A stretch of 64,000 nucleotides of DNA from Serratia marcescens (GTDB lineage: Bacteria; Pseudomonadota; Gammaproteobacteria; Enterobacterales; Enterobacteriaceae), in NCBI RefSeq assembly GCF_029846115.1, contig NZ_JARVZZ010000001.1, forward strand, positions 1,302,001 to 1,366,000, written 5' to 3'. A program made the translations under genes and the position numbers. The stretch's first letter is position 1. Each line of letters opens with the position of its first letter. Below, one piece after another: positions 29,104 through 40,248 of the stretch. The notes under the pieces were generated by a model. It searched no databases and was not told where the DNA came from. It saw only the letters and a list, made by a program, of their open reading frames with translations.

Positions 29104-30900
29104 ATGACGCACGTGTTGAAAAAATTTGCGGTCATCATGCTGATCGCCGTGCTGGGGCCGCTCGGCGCGCTGAACGCGCTGGCGGCGTCCTCGCTGTCCG
29201 ATATCAAAGTGTCGAACGCCCAACGCGAAGCGACGGTGTCGGTGAGCTTCAATGGCCCGCCGGACTACGCGTTTTTCCCGTTGCACGGCCCGGAACGCGT
29301 GGTGCTGGACGTTAACCAGAAGGGCAAGGTCGGCGGCCTGCCGCTCAATTTCAGCGGGCAAAACCTGGTGAAAAGCATTCGCTCCAGCGCGCCGAAAGAC
29401 GCTCAGAGCGTGCGCCTGGTGTTTGATCTGACCCAGCGCGCCAAAACCCGCGTCGCCACCCGCCAGAATGGCGGGGTGCATACCGTGGTGTTCACCATTA
29501 CGGCCGAAGGCAGTGCCAATACGGTGGTGCGCAAGGCGCCGGTGCAAACGCCTGCGCCGGTTGCGGTCAACCCACCGCCGCGTCAGGCGCCGGTCGTGGT
29601 GCGTGAAGCGCCGGAGCCGCCGCTGCGCAAAACGCCGGCGGGATCGAATCCCTTTACCCATAAACAGACCGTGGTTGCAGGCACCGCCACAGAGGTCACG
29701 CCGCGCAGCAGCCGCGTTTCCGCCGGTTCCGGCGATCGGGTGGTGGTGGCGATCGACGCCGGCCACGGCGGCCAGGATCCGGGCGCCATTGGCCCTAGCG
29801 GGCTGAAAGAAAAGAATGTCACCATCGCCATCGCGCGTCGCCTGCAGGCGATGCTGGACGCCGATCCGCAGTTCAAACCGGTGCTGACGCGTACCGGTGA
29901 CTATTTCATCTCGGTGATGGGGCGCTCCGACGTTGCGCGTAAACAGGGCGCCAACGTGCTGGTCTCCATCCATGCCGACGCCGCGCCAAACCGCAGCGCC
30001 AGCGGTGCCTCCGTCTGGGTGCTGTCCAATCGCCGCGCCAACAGCGAAATGGCCGGCTGGCTTGAACAGCATGAGAAGCAATCCGAACTGCTCGGCGGTG
30101 CCGGCGATCTGCTGGCCAACAGCCAGGCCGATCCTTATCTGAGCCAGGCGGTGCTGGATCTGCAGTTCGGCCACTCGCAGCGCGTCGGGTACGATGTGGC
30201 GGTGAAAGTGCTGCAGCAGTTGCAGAGCGTCGGATCGTTGCATAAACGCCGGCCGGAACACGCCAGCCTGGGCGTGCTGCGTTCGCCGGATATTCCATCG
30301 CTGCTGGTGGAAACAGGATTTATCAGTAATAGCACGGAGGAGCGGCTGCTGGGCAGTAGCGCGTATCAGGAGAAGATTGCCAAGGCCATTCATAACGGCC
30401 TGCGCAGCTACTTCCTGGCGCATCCGCTGCAAGCCGACCCAAAGGTGGAAAACCGACCGCTGGACGTCGCAGCGGCGGTTAACACCTCAACACCAGACGT
30501 GCGCCAGCCTGAGCCTATCGTCAGCTCGGCCGGCGCGAGCCGCAGCGTAAGCGGCAAGACCCAGATCCACGTGGTGAAGCGGGCGGAAACGCTGTCCGGC
30601 ATCGCCGACAGCTACGGCACGACCATGGCGGCGCTGCGGGATCTGAACAAACTGAAGAAAGACGGCGTGTGGGTGGGGCAACGCCTGAAGGTGCCGGCGG
30701 GGAAAGCCGCCGCCGTCACCACCGTCGCCAAGGCGAAAACGCCGGCCAAGAAGCCGTCTAAACATAAAGTGACCCGCGGGGATACGCTCTCCTCCATCGC
30801 TTCTCGCTACGGGGTCAGCGTCGGCGATCTGAAACGGGTCAATAATCTGAAGTCGGACGTCGCGCCGCTGGATCGGACGCTGACCATTCCGCAGGCCTAG
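29104..30900 (+). CDS. amiB: N-acetylmuramoyl-L-alanine amidase AmiB with two LysM domains
   Basis: Periplasmic zinc amidase that splits septal peptidoglycan and is activated by EnvC. The start ATG 29104 follows CAGGGA and yields a signal peptide ending LNALA. An AMIN domain (about 27-125) is followed by a Pro-rich linker, then Amidase_3 (about 214-430) with zinc ligands in DAGHGG, EKN, SIHAD and ETGF. Two C-terminal LysM domains (about 490-537 and 555-598) begin [13 protein letters not shown] and [13 protein letters not shown]. The 598-residue length exceeds the 445-residue E. coli AmiB by the LysM part. mutL follows 22 bases later. Confidence 0.95.
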   Translation: MTHVLKKFAVIMLIAVLGPLGALNALAASSLSDIKVSNAQREATVSVSFNGPPDYAFFPLHGPERVVLDVNQKGKVGGLPLNFSGQNLVKSIRSSAPKDAQSVRLVFDLTQRAKTRVATRQNGGVHTVVFTITAEGSANTVVRKAPVQTPAPVAVNPPPRQAPVVVREAPEPPLRKTPAGSNPFTHKQTVVAGTATEVTPRSSRVSAGSGDRVVVAIDAGHGGQDPGAIGPSGLKEKNVTIAIARRLQAMLDADPQFKPVLTRTGDYFISVMGRSDVARKQGANVLVSIHADAAPNRSASGASVWVLSNRRANSEMAGWLEQHEKQSELLGGAGDLLANSQADPYLSQAVLDLQFGHSQRVGYDVAVKVLQQLQSVGSLHKRRPEHASLGVLRSPDIPSLLVETGFISNSTEERLLGSSAYQEKIAKAIHNGLRSYFLAHPLQADPKVENRPLDVAAAVNTSTPDVRQPEPIVSSAGASRSVSGKTQIHVVKRAETLSGIADSYGTTMAALRDLNKLKKDGVWVGQRLKVPAGKAAAVTTVAKAKTPAKKPSKHKVTRGDTLSSIASRYGVSVGDLKRVNNLKSDVAPLDRTLTIPQA

Positions 30901-30922
30901 CGCCATCGCTACAGGAGTCAGC

Positions 30923-32806
30923 ATGCCTATCCAGGTGTTACCGCCACAGCTTGCCAACCAGATCGCCGCCGGAGAGGTGGTTGAACGCCCCGCGTCGGTC
31001 GTCAAGGAGCTGGTGGAAAACAGCCTGGACGCCGGGGCGACGCGCATCGATATCGATATTGAACGCGGCGGCGCCAAGCTGATCCGCATTCGCGACAACG
31101 GCTGCGGCATCGGCAAGGACGATCTGGCGCTGGCGCTGGCGCGGCACGCTACCAGTAAAATCAGCACGCTCGACGATCTGGAAGCGATCGTCAGCCTCGG
31201 TTTTCGCGGCGAAGCGCTGGCCAGTATCAGCTCGGTTTCCCGTTTGACCCTGACGTCACGCACCGCCGAGCAGAGTGAAGCGTGGCAAGCCTATGCCGAA
31301 GGGCGCGAGCAGGCGGTCACCGTCAAACCCGCCGCGCACCCGGTCGGCAGCACGCTGGAAGTGCTGGATCTGTTTTACAACACCCCGGCGCGCCGCAAGT
31401 TCATGCGCACCGAGAAAACCGAATTCGGCCATATCGATGAAGTGGTGCGGCGCATCGCGCTGGCGCGTTTCGATGTGGCGATCAATCTCAGCCACAACGG
31501 CAAACTGATCCGCCAATACCGGGCGGCGAAAGAAGAAAGCCAGCACGAGCGCCGTTTGGGCAGTATCTGCGGCCCGGCGTTTTTGCAGCATGCGCTGAAC
31601 ATCGACTGGCAGCACGGCGATCTGAGCATCCGCGGTTGGGTAGCGGATCCGGCCGGGGCGCGCCAACTGGGTGAAATGCAATACTGCTACGTCAACTGCC
31701 GCATGATGCGCGATCGCTTGATCAATCACGCTATTCGTCAGGCCTATCAGGATCAGCTGAAGGACGATCAGCAGCCCGCTTACGTGCTGTATCTGGAGGT
31801 CGACCCGCACCAGGTGGACGTCAACGTTCATCCCGCCAAGCACGAGGTGCGTTTCCATCAGGCGCGGCTGGTGCACGATTTTATCTACCAGGCGGTAACC
31901 ACCGTGCTGCAGCAGGCCGGTCAGACGCCGCCGCTGCCGCTGGCGGAAACGCCTGACGAAGCGCCCGCGCCGGTCTGGCAGCAGGAAAACCGCGTCGCCG
32001 CCGGCGGCAACCATTTTTCTCAGCCTGCGCCGCGTCGCGAAACGCCGCCACCGGCCGGCACCGCCCGCGAGCGTGCACCGCAGCCGGGTTGGCAAACGAC
32101 CGGCGGTTACCAGAAACGCGAAGGCGAGCTGTACGGTAAACTGATGCAGCCCGTCGCCGAGCCGCAGGCCGATGCGGCGCCGGAAGTCTCAAGCAAGCCG
32201 CCGCTGTTCCCGCCGGCGAAAGCCGCAGCGGAAACGCCGTTGGCGGGCGGCTCGCACAGTTTTGGCCGGGTGCTGATGATTCATCCGCCGTGCTACGCGT
32301 TGATTGAACAGCGCCAGCAGCCGGCGTTGCTCAATTTGACGGTGGCCGAGCGCTGGCTGCGCCAGGCGCAGCTCAACCCGCCGACGGAAGGGCTGCGGCC
32401 GCAGCCGCTGCTGATCCCAGTCAAGCTGACGTTGGAAAAGAGCGAAGCGGCGGCCATTGCACGGCATCAGGCGCTGCTGACGATGATGGGGCTGGATCTG
32501 CAGGCGGATCACGGCCGTGTGACGCTGCGCGCAGTGCCTTTACCATTACGCCAACAAAATTTACAAAAACTGATACCCGAACTGTTAGGCTATCTGGCCG
32601 AACATCAGGAGATGTCGCCCGCGGTGCTGGCCACCTGGCTCGCTCGCCGTCTTGGCAGCGAGCATGAACAGTGGAACACCTCGCAAGCGATACAATTGCT
32701 GACCGACGTTGAACGACTTTGCCCGCAGCTGGTCAAATCGCCACCGAGCGGACTTTTACAACCCGTTGATTTACAGGTCGCACTGGCGGCCCTCAAGCAT
32801 GACTAA
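30923..32806 (+). CDS. mutL: DNA mismatch repair protein MutL
   Basis: GHKL-type ATPase linking MutS recognition to MutH and UvrD. The 627 residues include N-terminal ATPase motifs [17 protein letters not shown] and [10 protein letters not shown], a Pro/Ala-rich linker (about 330-420) and the C-terminal dimer domain. No DQHA endonuclease motif is seen, as expected for bacteria with MutH. miaA overlaps its 3' end by 8 bases. Confidence 0.97.
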   Translation: MPIQVLPPQLANQIAAGEVVERPASVVKELVENSLDAGATRIDIDIERGGAKLIRIRDNGCGIGKDDLALALARHATSKISTLDDLEAIVSLGFRGEALASISSVSRLTLTSRTAEQSEAWQAYAEGREQAVTVKPAAHPVGSTLEVLDLFYNTPARRKFMRTEKTEFGHIDEVVRRIALARFDVAINLSHNGKLIRQYRAAKEESQHERRLGSICGPAFLQHALNIDWQHGDLSIRGWVADPAGARQLGEMQYCYVNCRMMRDRLINHAIRQAYQDQLKDDQQPAYVLYLEVDPHQVDVNVHPAKHEVRFHQARLVHDFIYQAVTTVLQQAGQTPPLPLAETPDEAPAPVWQQENRVAAGGNHFSQPAPRRETPPPAGTARERAPQPGWQTTGGYQKREGELYGKLMQPVAEPQADAAPEVSSKPPLFPPAKAAAETPLAGGSHSFGRVLMIHPPCYALIEQRQQPALLNLTVAERWLRQAQLNPPTEGLRPQPLLIPVKLTLEKSEAAAIARHQALLTMMGLDLQADHGRVTLRAVPLPLRQQNLQKLIPELLGYLAEHQEMSPAVLATWLARRLGSEHEQWNTSQAIQLLTDVERLCPQLVKSPPSGLLQPVDLQVALAALKHD

Positions 32807-33740
32807 CACTGAAATGACACCACGTCCCCCGGCTATTTTCATCATGGGGCCGACCGCCTCGGGCAAGACCGCGCTGGCGATCGCGCTGCGCGAACGCCTG
32901 CCGGTGGAACTGATCAGCGTCGATTCCGCGCTGATCTACCGCGGCATGGATATCGGCACCGCCAAGCCGAGCGCCGAAGAATTGGCGCAGGCGCCGCATC
33001 GGCTGATCGATATCCGCGATCCCGCCGAAGCTTACTCGGCCGCGGAGTTCCGCGCCGACGCGCTGAAGGAGATGGCCGACATCACCGCCGCCGGGCGCAT
33101 TCCGCTGCTGGTTGGCGGCACCATGTTGTATTTCAAGGCGTTGCTGGAAGGATTGTCGCCGCTGCCGTCCGCCGATCCCGCGGTGCGCGAGCGCATCGAA
33201 CGGCAAGCGGCGGAGCAGGGCTGGGAGGCGTTGCACCGCCAGTTACAGGCGATCGATCCGGTCGCGGCAGTGAGAATTCATCCGAATGATCCGCAGAGAC
33301 TGTCCAGAGCACTGGAAGTTTTTTTTATTTCGGGTAAAACTTTAACGGAACTGACTAAAATTTCGGGTGAATCGTTACCGTATCAAGTTCACCAATTTGC
33401 GATAGCGCCGACCAGCCGTGAGTTGATCCATCAACGCATCGAGCTGCGGTACCATCAAATGTTGGCGGCGGGTTTTGAGACGGAAGCGCGTGCACTTTTC
33501 GCACGGGGTGATTTGCATACGGACTTGCCCTCCATTCGCTGTGTCGGTTACCGCCAGATGTGGTCATACTTGTCTGGTGAAATTAGTTACGATGAGATGG
33601 TTTATCGTGGTATTTGCGCAACACGTCAGTTGGCTAAACGCCAGATGACCTGGTTACGGGGTTGGGAGTCGGTCCATTGGTTGGACAGTGAAAAGCCGGG
33701 AGAGGCTTTGGACTCGGTGACACAGGTTGTTAGTGCATAG
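32799..33740 (+). CDS. miaA: tRNA dimethylallyltransferase MiaA
   Basis: Adds dimethylallyl to A37 of tRNAs reading UNN codons, the first step to ms2i6A. The start ATG 32799 overlaps the mutL stop; an upstream in-frame start would extend deep into mutL. The P-loop GPTASGKT is at residues 17-24, followed by [19 protein letters not shown]. The product has 313 residues. hfq follows after 114 bases. Confidence 0.96.
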   Translation: MTNTEMTPRPPAIFIMGPTASGKTALAIALRERLPVELISVDSALIYRGMDIGTAKPSAEELAQAPHRLIDIRDPAEAYSAAEFRADALKEMADITAAGRIPLLVGGTMLYFKALLEGLSPLPSADPAVRERIERQAAEQGWEALHRQLQAIDPVAAVRIHPNDPQRLSRALEVFFISGKTLTELTKISGESLPYQVHQFAIAPTSRELIHQRIELRYHQMLAAGFETEARALFARGDLHTDLPSIRCVGYRQMWSYLSGEISYDEMVYRGICATRQLAKRQMTWLRGWESVHWLDSEKPGEALDSVTQVVSA

Positions 33741-33842
33741 GTTGGGTGATTGTGTACAATTGCTGAGTATTCAGCGCGCAAATTTTTTACGTCGTTTATT
33801 TTAGAGCCGACAGGTTCTTAGTTACAAACAACAAGCAAATAA

Positions 33843-34163
<321 letters not shown>

Positions 34164-34261
34164 AGCGCGTTGCAAGTCAACCATGACGGGGAGCATAAGC
34201 AGCCGCGGGCTGTTTATGTCCCCCAAACTCACGGTGAGTGTCCGTTTGAGAGGTTGCACGC

Positions 34262-35542
34262 TTGTTTGACCGTTATGAAGCCGGTGAGCAGGCCGTACTG
34301 GTTCATATCTATTTCTCGCAAGACAAAGATACGGAAGACCTCAACGAGTTCGAGTCGTTGGTTTCCTCAGCCGGTGTCGAAGCTTTGCAAGTGGTGACTG
34401 GTAGCCGCAAAGCCCCGCATCCGAAGTACTTTGTCGGCGAAGGAAAGGCCGAAGAAATTGCAGATGCGGTGAAAGCCAGCGGCGCGTCTGTTGTCCTGTT
34501 TGATCATTCCCTTTCCCCGGCGCAGGAAAGAAACCTCGAGCGCCTGTGCGAATGCCGGGTGATCGATCGCACCGGGCTGATTTTAGACATCTTCGCCCAG
34601 CGTGCCCGCACCCATGAAGGTAAGCTGCAGGTGGAGCTGGCGCAGTTGCGTCACATTGCCACGCGTCTGGTACGCGGCTGGACGCACCTGGAGCGGCAAA
34701 AAGGGGGGATTGGCCTGCGCGGGCCGGGGGAAACCCAGCTTGAGACCGACCGTCGCCTGTTGCGCGATCGCATCAGCTTGATTCTGCGCCGCCTGGAGCG
34801 GGTAGAAAAGCAGCGTGAACAAGGCCGACGTGCGCGGACCCGCGCCGATGTGCCGACCGTATCGCTGGTGGGCTACACCAACGCCGGCAAATCCACCCTG
34901 TTTAATCGAATAACGTCTGCCGAGGTGTATGCGGCGGACCAGCTATTTGCCACCCTGGATCCTACGTTGCGGCGCATCGACGTGCCGGACGTAGGAGATA
35001 CCGTGTTGGCGGATACCGTAGGCTTTATCCGGCACCTGCCGCACGATCTGGTGGCCGCCTTCAAGGCAACGCTGCAGGAAACGCGCCAGGCATCTCTGCT
35101 GCTGCACGTCATCGATGCCGCAGATCCGCGCGTCGATGAGAACATCGAAGCGGTGAACACCGTGCTGGCGGAGATAGACTCGGATGAAATCCCTACACTG
35201 TTAGTGATGAACAAAATAGATATGCTGGACGATTTTGTGCCGCGTATCGACCGCAACGACGAAAACCTGCCGATCCGGGTGTGGCTGTCCGCCGCCAGCG
35301 GAGAGGGAATTCCGTTGCTGTATCAGGCGTTGACGGAGCGCTTATCGGGGGAGATCGCGCATTACGAATTGCGCTTACCGCCACGGGCAGGCCGTCTTCG
35401 CAGCCGTTTTTACCAGCTTCAGGCGATTGAAAAAGAGTGGAACGAAGAAGACGGCAGCATTGGCGTGGTGGTGCGAATGCCGATCGTCGAATGGCGTCGT
35501 CTCTGCAAGCAAGAACAGGACCTGATTGACTTTATCGTATGA
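34262..35542 (+). CDS. hflX: Ribosome-associated GTPase HflX
   Basis: GTPase that splits stalled or heat-damaged ribosomes. The start is TTG 34262, giving [18 protein letters not shown], the conserved N-terminus, behind GAGAGG. An N-terminal ribosome-binding domain with a coiled-coil arm precedes the G domain (GYTNAGKST near residue 205, NKID later). The 426 residues match E. coli. Confidence 0.96.
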   Translation: MFDRYEAGEQAVLVHIYFSQDKDTEDLNEFESLVSSAGVEALQVVTGSRKAPHPKYFVGEGKAEEIADAVKASGASVVLFDHSLSPAQERNLERLCECRVIDRTGLILDIFAQRARTHEGKLQVELAQLRHIATRLVRGWTHLERQKGGIGLRGPGETQLETDRRLLRDRISLILRRLERVEKQREQGRRARTRADVPTVSLVGYTNAGKSTLFNRITSAEVYAADQLFATLDPTLRRIDVPDVGDTVLADTVGFIRHLPHDLVAAFKATLQETRQASLLLHVIDAADPRVDENIEAVNTVLAEIDSDEIPTLLVMNKIDMLDDFVPRIDRNDENLPIRVWLSAASGEGIPLLYQALTERLSGEIAHYELRLPPRAGRLRSRFYQLQAIEKEWNEEDGSIGVVVRMPIVEWRRLCKQEQDLIDFIV

Positions 35543-35610
35543 TCATATCCTGTTACATTTATGCTTCGCGAAAGCCTGAAGTACCCAATCACAGAATATG
35601 GAGCTAAAAC

Positions 35611-36861
35611 ATGGCGTGGAATCAGCCCGGTAATAACGGACAGGACCGCGACCCGTGGGGGAGCAGCAATAACAATGGCGGCAACTCTGGCGGTAACAAC
35701 AAAGGCGGTCGTGATCAAGGGCCACCTGATTTGGACGATATCTTCCGCAAACTGAGCAAGAAATTGAGCGGTTTCGGCGGGGGCAAAGGCTCCAACAGCA
35801 ATAGCGGCGGCACCGGCACCTCTGGTCCGGGCTTCAGCGGCCGCATTATCGGTATCGCGGCGGTGGCCGTGGTGGTGATCTGGGCCGCCAGCGGCTTCTA
35901 CACCATCAAGGAAGCCGAGCGCGGCGTCGTGACGCGTTTCGGCAAGTTCAGCCACCTGGTGCAGCCGGGCCTGAACTGGAAGCCGACCTTCATCGACGAC
36001 GTGCGTCCGGTGAACGTGGAATCCGTGCGCGAGCTGGCGGCGTCCGGCGTGATGCTGACCTCCGATGAAAACGTGGTGCGCGTGGAAATGAACGTGCAAT
36101 ACCGCGTGACCAACCCGGAAGCGTACCTGTTCAGCGTCGTCAATGCCGACGACAGCCTGAGCCAGGCGACCGACAGCGCCCTGCGCGGCGTGATCGGCAA
36201 ATACTCGATGGACCGCATCCTGACCGAAGGCCGTACCGTGGTGCGTAACGATACGCAGCGCATGCTGGAAGAGACCATCCGTCCTTACAACATGGGCATC
36301 ACGCTGCTGGACGTCAACTTCCAGGCGGCGCGTCCGCCGGAAGAGGTGAAGGCGTCGTTCGACGATGCGATTGCCGCGCGTGAGAACGAGCAGCAATACA
36401 TTCGTGAAGCGGAAGCTTACGCCAACGAAGTTCAGCCGCGTGCGAACGGCCAGGCGCAGCGTCTGCTGGAAGACTCCAAGGCTTATAAGGACCGTACCGT
36501 CCTGGAAGCTCAGGGTGAGGTGGCGCGCTTTGCCAAGCTGTTGCCGGAATACAAGTCCGCACCGCAGATCACCCGCGAGCGTCTGTATATCGAAACCATG
36601 GAAAAAGTGCTGGGCCATACCCGTAAGGTGTTGGTGAGCGACAAAGGCAACAACCTGATGGTGCTGCCGCTGGATCAGATGCTGCGCGGTCAAGGCGCGG
36701 CGCCGGAGAGCGGCAACAAGGATACCAGCCTGATTCGCCTCAATCCGAATCCTGCGCCGGCTGCCAACAGCAGCGCCCCGCGCACCAGCGGCGGTTCGAT
36801 TATGGATCAGCGCCGGGCGAATGCGCAGCGTGACGACACCACTCGCGTAGGGAGAGAGTAA
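35611..36861 (+). CDS. hflK: FtsH protease modulator HflK
   Basis: SPFH/band-7 membrane protein that with HflC forms a cage around FtsH and limits its activity. A Gly/Asn-rich cytoplasmic N-terminus (about 1-75), one membrane helix (about 80-100), a band-7 domain and coiled coil make up 416 residues. hflC begins 3 bases after its stop, so the two are translationally coupled. Confidence 0.97.
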   Translation: MAWNQPGNNGQDRDPWGSSNNNGGNSGGNNKGGRDQGPPDLDDIFRKLSKKLSGFGGGKGSNSNSGGTGTSGPGFSGRIIGIAAVAVVVIWAASGFYTIKEAERGVVTRFGKFSHLVQPGLNWKPTFIDDVRPVNVESVRELAASGVMLTSDENVVRVEMNVQYRVTNPEAYLFSVVNADDSLSQATDSALRGVIGKYSMDRILTEGRTVVRNDTQRMLEETIRPYNMGITLLDVNFQAARPPEEVKASFDDAIAARENEQQYIREAEAYANEVQPRANGQAQRLLEDSKAYKDRTVLEAQGEVARFAKLLPEYKSAPQITRERLYIETMEKVLGHTRKVLVSDKGNNLMVLPLDQMLRGQGAAPESGNKDTSLIRLNPNPAPAANSSAPRTSGGSIMDQRRANAQRDDTTRVGRE

Positions 36862-36864
36862 TCA

Positions 36865-37869
36865 ATGCGTAAGTCTTTTGTAGTTATTGTCCTCGCGGTG
36901 CTGGTGGTGCTGTACGCTTCGCTGTTCGTGGTGCAGGAAGGCCAGCGCGGCATCGTGCTGCGCTTCGGCAAGGTTCTGCGCGACGGCGAAAACAAGCCGC
37001 TGGTGTATGCGCCGGGTCTGCACCTCAAGATCCCGTTCATCGAGACCGTGAAGAACCTGGATGCGCGCATCCAGACCATGGACAACCAGGCCGATCGCTT
37101 CGTGACCAGCGAGAAGAAAGACCTGATCGTTGACTCCTATCTGAAGTGGCGCATCAGCGACTTCAGCCGTTACTATCTGGCGACCGGCGGTGGCGACGTC
37201 TCCCAGGCCGAAGTGCTGCTGAAACGCAAGTTCAGCGACCGTCTGCGTTCTGAAATCGGCCGCCTGGACGTGAAAGACATCGTGACCGACTCGCGCGGCA
37301 AGCTGATGTCCGATGTGCGTGATGCGCTGAACACCGGCACCGTGGGTGACGGCGAAGAAGTGGCGACCACCGAAGCCGATGACGCTATCGCCTCTGCGGC
37401 GGCGCGCGTTGAACGGGAAACTACCGGCAAACAGCCGCAGGTTAACCCGAACAGCATGGCGGCGCTGGGCATCGAAGTGATCGACGTGCGTATCAAGCAG
37501 ATCAACCTGCCAGCGGAAGTGTCCGACGCCATCTACCAGCGTATGCGCGCCGAGCGTGAAGCGGTAGCCCGTCGTCTGCGCTCGCAGGGCCAGGAAGAAG
37601 CCGAGAAGCTGCGCGCCAGCGCGGACTACGAAGTGACCCGTACCCTGGCGGAAGCCGAGCGTCAGGCGCGTATCACCCGCGGTGAAGGCGATGCCGAAGC
37701 GGCCAAGCTGTTCGCCAACGCGTTCAGCCAGGATCCGGACTTCTATGCCTTTATCCGTAGCCTGCGTGCCTATGAAGCCAGCTTCAAGGACAACCAGGAC
37801 GTGCTGGTACTGAGCCCGGACAGCGATTTCTTCCGCTACATGAAGTCGCCTGATACCCTGCGCAAATAA
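36865..37869 (+). CDS. hflC: FtsH protease modulator HflC
   Basis: Partner of HflK, 334 residues, with an N-terminal membrane anchor (FVVIVLAVLVVLYASLFVV), a band-7 domain with a large periplasmic part and a long Ala/Glu/Arg coiled coil. A terminator follows, ending the hflXKC run. Confidence 0.97.
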   Translation: MRKSFVVIVLAVLVVLYASLFVVQEGQRGIVLRFGKVLRDGENKPLVYAPGLHLKIPFIETVKNLDARIQTMDNQADRFVTSEKKDLIVDSYLKWRISDFSRYYLATGGGDVSQAEVLLKRKFSDRLRSEIGRLDVKDIVTDSRGKLMSDVRDALNTGTVGDGEEVATTEADDAIASAAARVERETTGKQPQVNPNSMAALGIEVIDVRIKQINLPAEVSDAIYQRMRAEREAVARRLRSQGQEEAEKLRASADYEVTRTLAEAERQARITRGEGDAEAAKLFANAFSQDPDFYAFIRSLRAYEASFKDNQDVLVLSPDSDFFRYMKSPDTLRK

Positions 37870-37890
37870 GCGCGGCAGGCAATCTGATCG

Positions 37891-37925
37891 AGGGCCCGTT
37901 TACGCGGGCCCTTTCTCGTTTTTGG
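37891..37925 (+). terminator. Terminator after hflC
   Basis: AGGGCCCG and CGGGCCCT form an 8-bp stem around six bases, followed by a T-rich tail (TTCTCGTTTTT), 21 bases past the hflC stop. Confidence 0.85.
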
Positions 37926-37932
37926 GGGATGC

Positions 37933-38133
37933 ATGAACTCAACGATTTGGCTGGCGCTCGGGCTGGTTCTGGTGTTGGAAGGATTGGGGCCGATGCTGTT
38001 TCCGCAGGCCTGGCGCAAAATGATCGTGGCGATGTCGCAGCTGCCGGACGCGACGCTGCGGCGATTTGGCGGTGGAATAGTGGTTGCGGGCTGCGTGATC
38101 TACTACATGTTGAGCGGCCGCACGGGTCTTTAA
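37933..38133 (+). CDS. yjeT: YjeT family small membrane protein (DUF2065)
   Basis: A 66-residue inner-membrane protein of unknown function with two hydrophobic helices (IWLALGLVLVLEGLGPMLF and FGGGIVVAGCVIYYMLSG). The ribosome site GGGGGAT precedes ATG 37933. It sits between hflC and purA exactly as in E. coli. Confidence 0.88.
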   Translation: MNSTIWLALGLVLVLEGLGPMLFPQAWRKMIVAMSQLPDATLRRFGGGIVVAGCVIYYMLSGRTGL

Positions 38134-38150
38134 AGTCTAGCCCAAAATTT

Positions 38151-38166
38151 ATGCAATCGTATGCTA
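38151..38166. promoter_or_regulatory. Candidate PurR operator upstream of purA
   Basis: ATGCAATCGTATGCTA matches the PurR consensus at 11 of 16 positions and keeps the near-palindromic GCAN2CGTNTGC core. It lies immediately upstream of the -35. E. coli purA is repressed by PurR. Confidence 0.5.
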
Positions 38167-38172
38167 AAAGTG

Positions 38173-38201
38173 CTGAAAATCGAAAATTACGGTGGTAGAA
38201 T
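38173..38201 (+). promoter_or_regulatory. Candidate purA promoter
   Basis: CTGAAA and TAGAAT are separated by 17 bases, about 30 bases before the purA start. The -35 match is modest at 4 of 6. Confidence 0.5.
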
Positions 38202-38228
38202 CCATTTTTAAGCAATCGGTGATTTTGA

Positions 38229-39530
<1,302 letters not shown>

Positions 39531-39548
39531 TCAGGCTTTGCGGCATTA

Positions 39549-39578
39549 AACAAACCGGGCGCGTCCCGGTTTGTTTTT
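39549..39578 (+). terminator. Terminator after purA
   Basis: AACAAACCGGG and CCCGGTTTGTT form an 11-bp stem around five bases and run into a T tract. Confidence 0.92.
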
Positions 39579-39648
39579 ATCCTGACTCCCTCCGATTGCG
39601 GTTTCACGTCAAAAAATCCTTTCATAAACCCGCCTTAGGGCGCGGGAT

Positions 39649-39666
39649 TCGCTAAATAATTAGCGA
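39649..39666. repeat. Inverted repeat upstream of nsrR
   Basis: TCGCTAA-ATAA-TTAGCGA is a perfect 7-bp inverted repeat with a 4-base spacer, 98 bases before the nsrR start. It does not resemble the NsrR motif. Its role is unknown; it could be an operator or a short hairpin. Confidence 0.6.
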
Positions 39667-39763
39667 CGAACTCTCCGGCTGGTTTATTATCCAATGAGTA
39701 ATCTTTTGAATAGCGCCGAAAAGCGGCGTATCAGACGGGTAAAGTGATACCCAGAGGTAAGAT

Positions 39764-40189
39764 GTGCAGTTAACAAGTTTTACTGATTATGGTCTGCGGG
39801 CGTTGATCTACATGGCCTCGTTGCCGCAGGACAAGATGACCAGCATCTCGGAAGTGACCGAGGTTTATGGCGTGTCTCGCAACCATATGGTGAAGATCAT
39901 CAATCAGTTGAGCCGGGTAGGTTTTGTCACGGCGGTGCGCGGCAAGCATGGCGGCATTCGATTGGGCAAACCGGCCGAGAGCATCCGCCTCGGTGACGTG
40001 GTGCGGGCGCTGGAGCCGCTTGCGCTGGTTAACTGCAGCAGTGATTTTTGCCACATCACCCCTGCCTGCCGATTGAAGCAGGTGCTCCACCAGGGCGTAC
40101 AGAATTTCCTTGAAGAGCTGGATAAGCATACGTTGGCCGACATGGTCGAAGACAATCCGCCGCTCTACAAGCTATTGCTTGTCGAATAA
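39764..40189 (+). CDS. nsrR: Nitric oxide-sensing repressor NsrR
   Basis: Rrf2-family repressor whose iron-sulfur cluster is destroyed by NO, derepressing NO-defence genes. The start is GTG 39764 ([17 protein letters not shown]), preceded by AGAGGTAAG. A winged helix (about 1-75) is followed by cluster ligands Cys91, Cys96 and Cys102. The 141 residues match E. coli. It begins the nsrR-rnr-rlmB series. An NsrR-like operator is visible upstream of ytfE in this window. Confidence 0.97.
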   Translation: MQLTSFTDYGLRALIYMASLPQDKMTSISEVTEVYGVSRNHMVKIINQLSRVGFVTAVRGKHGGIRLGKPAESIRLGDVVRALEPLALVNCSSDFCHITPACRLKQVLHQGVQNFLEELDKHTLADMVEDNPPLYKLLLVE

Positions 40190-40193
40190 AACG

Positions 40194-40233
40194 ACGTTGA
40201 GAAGACAAGGCTCAACGTCATCCTGCTGATGAC
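40194..40233 (+). other. Paired hairpins between nsrR and rnr
   Basis: ACGTTGAG-N9-CTCAACGT (40194-40218) overlaps GTCATC-CTGCT-GATGAC (40217-40233) by two bases, just before the GGAGG ribosome site of rnr. Neither has a T run, so they look like processing or translation-control structures rather than terminators. Confidence 0.5.
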
Positions 40234-40248
40234 AACGGAGGAACCGCA

